Below the pieces are notes generated by a model. It did not search any database. It was not told the DNA's origin and was given only the letters and a program-made list of their open reading frames with translations. From Clostridium sp. 12(A) (lineage in GTDB: Bacteria > Bacillota > Clostridia > Lachnospirales > Lachnospiraceae): 64,000 nucleotides of DNA. Positions 61,796-64,000 of this stretch are shown piece by piece. How positions within the stretch are numbered: the stretch's first letter is position 1; the number at the start of each line of letters is the position of its first letter. The stretch lies in the NCBI GenBank assembly GCA_000526575.1, contig JAGI01000002.1, forward strand, positions 62,001-126,000, written 5' to 3'. A program made the translations under genes and the position numbers.

Positions 61796-62662
61796 ATGGC
61801 TTATGTATTTAGTAAGGGAAAAATAATGGTAGCCCCAAGGACCTGCGGGAAAAAGATGGATGAAATCACCATTAAGGAGTTAAGAGCTATGACGGTAGAG
61901 CTTACGAAAGAAGAGAGCCAGTCTGTATTTGCAAAGTATTATAAGGAACCACTTGCAGATCTTCAACCAGAACATGTCAGGGCAATAGAACACGGCCCAT
62001 TAAAGCCAGAGGAATGCTATATGCCAGAGCTTGCCGGAAGCATACTGCTTGATGGGAATGATAGGTATCCCTCAAATGGCTATGGAGTACTGCCAAATGG
62101 CGTAGGCTTTGCAGCAATTAAGATTGTACAGGAGGGAATTACGGATGAGATGATAAGAAACTATCAGGAGAACTTTGCCAACGACGAAAACTGCAACCTG
62201 TTTTACAAGACCTGGTACCCAGGAGCCCATCTCATTCACTTTGATGATGGTGCGGTGGAGGATTTTGGCTGGGGAATGATGCGGATGGAGATGAATTGGG
62301 ATTGCTTTCGTTTTAAACATCTTGGAATTGAAGAAGCAGATATCCCTCAGCGTGATCCTGGCTGCATCTTTCTCATGGGACTTGGAGGAAAAGCAGAGGA
62401 GATATATGACAGGGAAGGGAAAGAAAGAGTCATGTGTATGGTACAGCATACAAAAGAAACGGACATTGGTAGGGAATTAAGAGTTCTCTACTGGAATGGC
62501 CTGACCTTTAGGGAAGATGGGACACTAAAAGTCTCTCCAGAGCCTGATCCTCATAAGACCATGAATGAAATGAAACTGATGATGATTCACTGCATGACAG
62601 AATATTGCAATCAATTGAAGCTGATTAAGATGTTTTGGAATAAGGAGATAAAGGAAGGATGA
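61796..62662 (+). CDS. PhlG-like (DAPG hydrolase family) metalloenzyme
   Basis: A 288-residue cytoplasmic protein. From memory it resembles the DAPG-hydrolase (PhlG) family, which cleaves a carbon-carbon bond in acylated phenols: NGYGVLPNGVGFAAIKI, LFYKTWYPGAHLIHF, MVQHTKET, and MMIHCMTEY near the end. Several His/Glu residues are placed where the zinc ligands would be. The WHP-type motif of close relatives is missing from the second helix, so activity is uncertain. It is the first gene of an operon with an MFS transporter, under a TetR-type palindrome. Confidence 0.6.
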   Translation: MAYVFSKGKIMVAPRTCGKKMDEITIKELRAMTVELTKEESQSVFAKYYKEPLADLQPEHVRAIEHGPLKPEECYMPELAGSILLDGNDRYPSNGYGVLPNGVGFAAIKIVQEGITDEMIRNYQENFANDENCNLFYKTWYPGAHLIHFDDGAVEDFGWGMMRMEMNWDCFRFKHLGIEEADIPQRDPGCIFLMGLGGKAEEIYDREGKERVMCMVQHTKETDIGRELRVLYWNGLTFREDGTLKVSPEPDPHKTMNEMKLMMIHCMTEYCNQLKLIKMFWNKEIKEG

Positions 62663-62666
62663 GGAC

Positions 62667-63810
62667 TTGTTAGAGAGAACAAAGAAAAATAATATCATAC
62701 TGTCTATTATTGGAATATCCTTCGTGCAGGGATTACAATTTAGCATATCACCGGTTTTTAGGCCAGATACAGCTCCATTATCCGGAAGTAAATGTAAGCC
62801 TTATCCAGATGTTAATTACAGCGCCAACCCTGTTATCCATGGTCATGTCAGTTGCGGTTGGCACTCTGGTTGTAAGGATCAGTAAAAAAAAGCTGCTTTT
62901 AATCGGCTGTTTCATTACAGGAATTGTTCCCTTTGTATGGGATAGTTTTATGCTTTTGTTTTTATCCAGAACGATATATGGAATCGGACTTGGGATGGCG
63001 ACTACACTGAATGCGGCTGTTGTTGCAGAGTTTTTTGAAGGGAAAGAGCGTGTTTCTGTTATGGGGATTCAGGCAGCCAGTGTGGGAGCCGGAATGGTAG
63101 TTATTACGGTTTGCAGCGGGTTGCTTGGGACTATAGGATTCCAATATGCTTATGTAATTCACATCATTGGTTTTATTGCAATGGTTTTAATCGCAGTGTG
63201 CCTTCCTGATACAGGTATTAAAAAGACGGATAGACCTGAGCCTGTTAAGCTTAACAAAAGGGTTGCTTCCATGGCAGTGGTTGGTTTTATGGAATTTCTG
63301 TTTCTGATTACATTCTCCACAAATTTATCCATGCACCTTAGTGGGAGTCTGGCTGGAAGCTCTTCGGTATCAGGTAATTTAACTGGCGTGTTTTCCGGTG
63401 CCCAGATTCTCATCGGACTAATTCTTGGCCTTTTAACGAATAAGTACACCATACCAACGGCTATGTTCAGTTTCAGCATTGGAGCGGTATTTCTCATTCT
63501 TTTCCCCTCCCAGGCGGCTCTTTTGATGATTGGAGCCATGTTCTGCGGTTTTTCCCAGGGGCTCTTTGTACCGACGGCTTTGGTTATAATTTCAAATGCA
63601 GTCAGACCAACGGCCGTAGCCATGGCGACTGCTTGCTTTAACGTTGCAGTCTACCTTGGACAGCTGCTGTCCCCAGCTATTTTAAATACGGTTTCAACAT
63701 TTATCTTTGGGGAAGTAACGACTTCCAATGTGTATATAATATCCTCCATAGGAATGGGGATTACAGCGTTTATTACAGTAATTATGATATCAAAGGAAGG
63801 AAAAGCTTAA
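62667..63810 (+). pseudogene. MFS transporter with a +1 frameshift near the N-terminus
   Basis: The MFS protein is split. From TTG 62667 (ribosome site GGATGAGG) the frame gives helix 1 (LERTKKNNIILSIIGISF) and then runs to an early stop at about 62885. The rest of the transporter, about 350 residues with eleven helices, continues in the +1 frame from about 62758 to 63810 (IQLHYPEVNVSLIQM, SRTIYGIGLGMATTL). The switch falls at a run of five T (62755-62759). Removing one T restores a continuous protein through SPVLGQIQLHYPEVN. This may be a real mutation, a sequencing error or a slippery phase-variable tract. Confidence 0.85.
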
Positions 63811-63870
63811 AAAGATAAAAAGACCGTCAGAAACGAAACTATGGTTTCTGATGGTCTTTTTATCTTTTTT
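63811..63870. terminator. Bidirectional terminator
   Basis: A long stem (AAAGATAAAAAGACC and its complement, with an inner TCAGAAAC/GTTTCTGA) with an A-run before and a T-run after. It serves the MFS gene and the converging minus-strand gene. Confidence 0.88.
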
Positions 63871-63999
63871 CTAAACCTGCCTTATGATGTCCCATACACA
63901 TACATTGTGTGCAAGAATTGATGATTCCACCTCCAGGCAATCGTCTGCATGTAAGTAAATGTTCCTCTCTTCTGGAATACAGGCTTTTAAAAGATAATT
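63871..63999 (-). CDS. 3' end of an unidentified minus-strand gene (cut by window edge)
   Basis: An open frame on the minus strand enters from the window edge and ends at TAG (63871-63873), right at the bidirectional terminator. The visible C-terminal 42 residues include IPEERNIYLHADDCLEVESS and end VCVWDIIRQV. They look like real protein, but the family is not recognisable. Confidence 0.5.
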   Translation of the reverse strand, partial: NYLLKACIPEERNIYLHADDCLEVESSILAHNVCVWDIIRQV

Positions 64000-64000
64000 C

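Noticed and set aside
63159-63623. 154-residue minus-strand frame in the MFS gene
   Set aside because: Shadow frame opposite well-defined membrane helices of the transporter.

Overview
The window looks like chromosomal DNA of a low-GC, strictly anaerobic Firmicute, most likely a Lachnospiraceae member of the Lacrimispora/Lachnoclostridium type. This is inferred from strong AGGAGG-type ribosome sites, many Fe-S enzymes, a GH48 cellulase with X2 and CBM3 modules, a vanG-type cluster, beta-glucoside PTS genes and a CooS-like protein. No rRNA, tRNA or CRISPR array was seen. Both ends cut through genes.

Layout. 1-4.6 kb: a NuoF-like Fe-S protein, two lipoproteins, a phage-type peptidoglycan amidase and a small sigma-like protein. 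4.0-9.0 kb: a TetR repressor divergent from an old-yellow-enzyme reductase plus an amidohydrolase-2 decarboxylase-like gene, then a pair encoding a JIP23/Nakanori-like protein and a glycine-zipper membrane protein. 9.1-15.0 kb: a compact vanR-vanS-vanG-vanXY-vanT cluster (D-Ala-D-Ser type). 15.0-22.3 kb: secreted GH48 cellulase, a glutamine-amidotransferase-like protein and a GH35 beta-galactosidase. 22.3-25.9 kb: LysR regulator divergent from a siroheme sulfite/nitrite reductase and a VanH-like D-2-hydroxyacid dehydrogenase. 26.3-30.1 kb: hypB, an 896-residue Fe-S/flavin oxidoreductase and hypA. 30.1-37.4 kb: esterase, PAP2 phosphatase, a two-component system, a VanW/G5 protein and an NlpC/P60 hydrolase with peptidoglycan-binding repeats. 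37.5-43.8 kb: GH1 beta-glucosidase, then a LicT-controlled operon (antiterminator, PTS EIIBC, GH2 beta-glucuronidase, EIIA) with two RAT/terminator switches. 43.9-45.9 kb: a stand-alone CooS-like protein that lacks two of the usual C-cluster cysteines. 46.1-49.8 kb: GntR/TrkA-C regulator and an OpuC-type osmolyte transporter. 49.9-53.9 kb: DUF2207 protein, PQQ-type sugar dehydrogenase fold, metallophosphoesterase. 53.9-55.8 kb: an intact IS1182-type insertion sequence. 56-64 kb: a TetR-regulated ferredoxin-nitroreductase, a phosphoribosyltransferase-like protein with an OadB-type sodium pump subunit, an AI-2E family transporter that appears to start at ATT, a TetR regulator divergent from a PhlG-like hydrolase and a frameshifted MFS transporter, and the 3' end of a minus-strand gene.

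The most notable items are the CooS homologue with a degraded active-site ligand set, the hypB-oxidoreductase-hypA operon, the bacterial JIP23/Nakanori-like gene paired with a glycine-zipper protein, the vanG cluster with a VanH-like gene about 10 kb away, and several well-formed regulatory sites (two RAT switches, a palindrome over a consensus promoter, and TetR operators).
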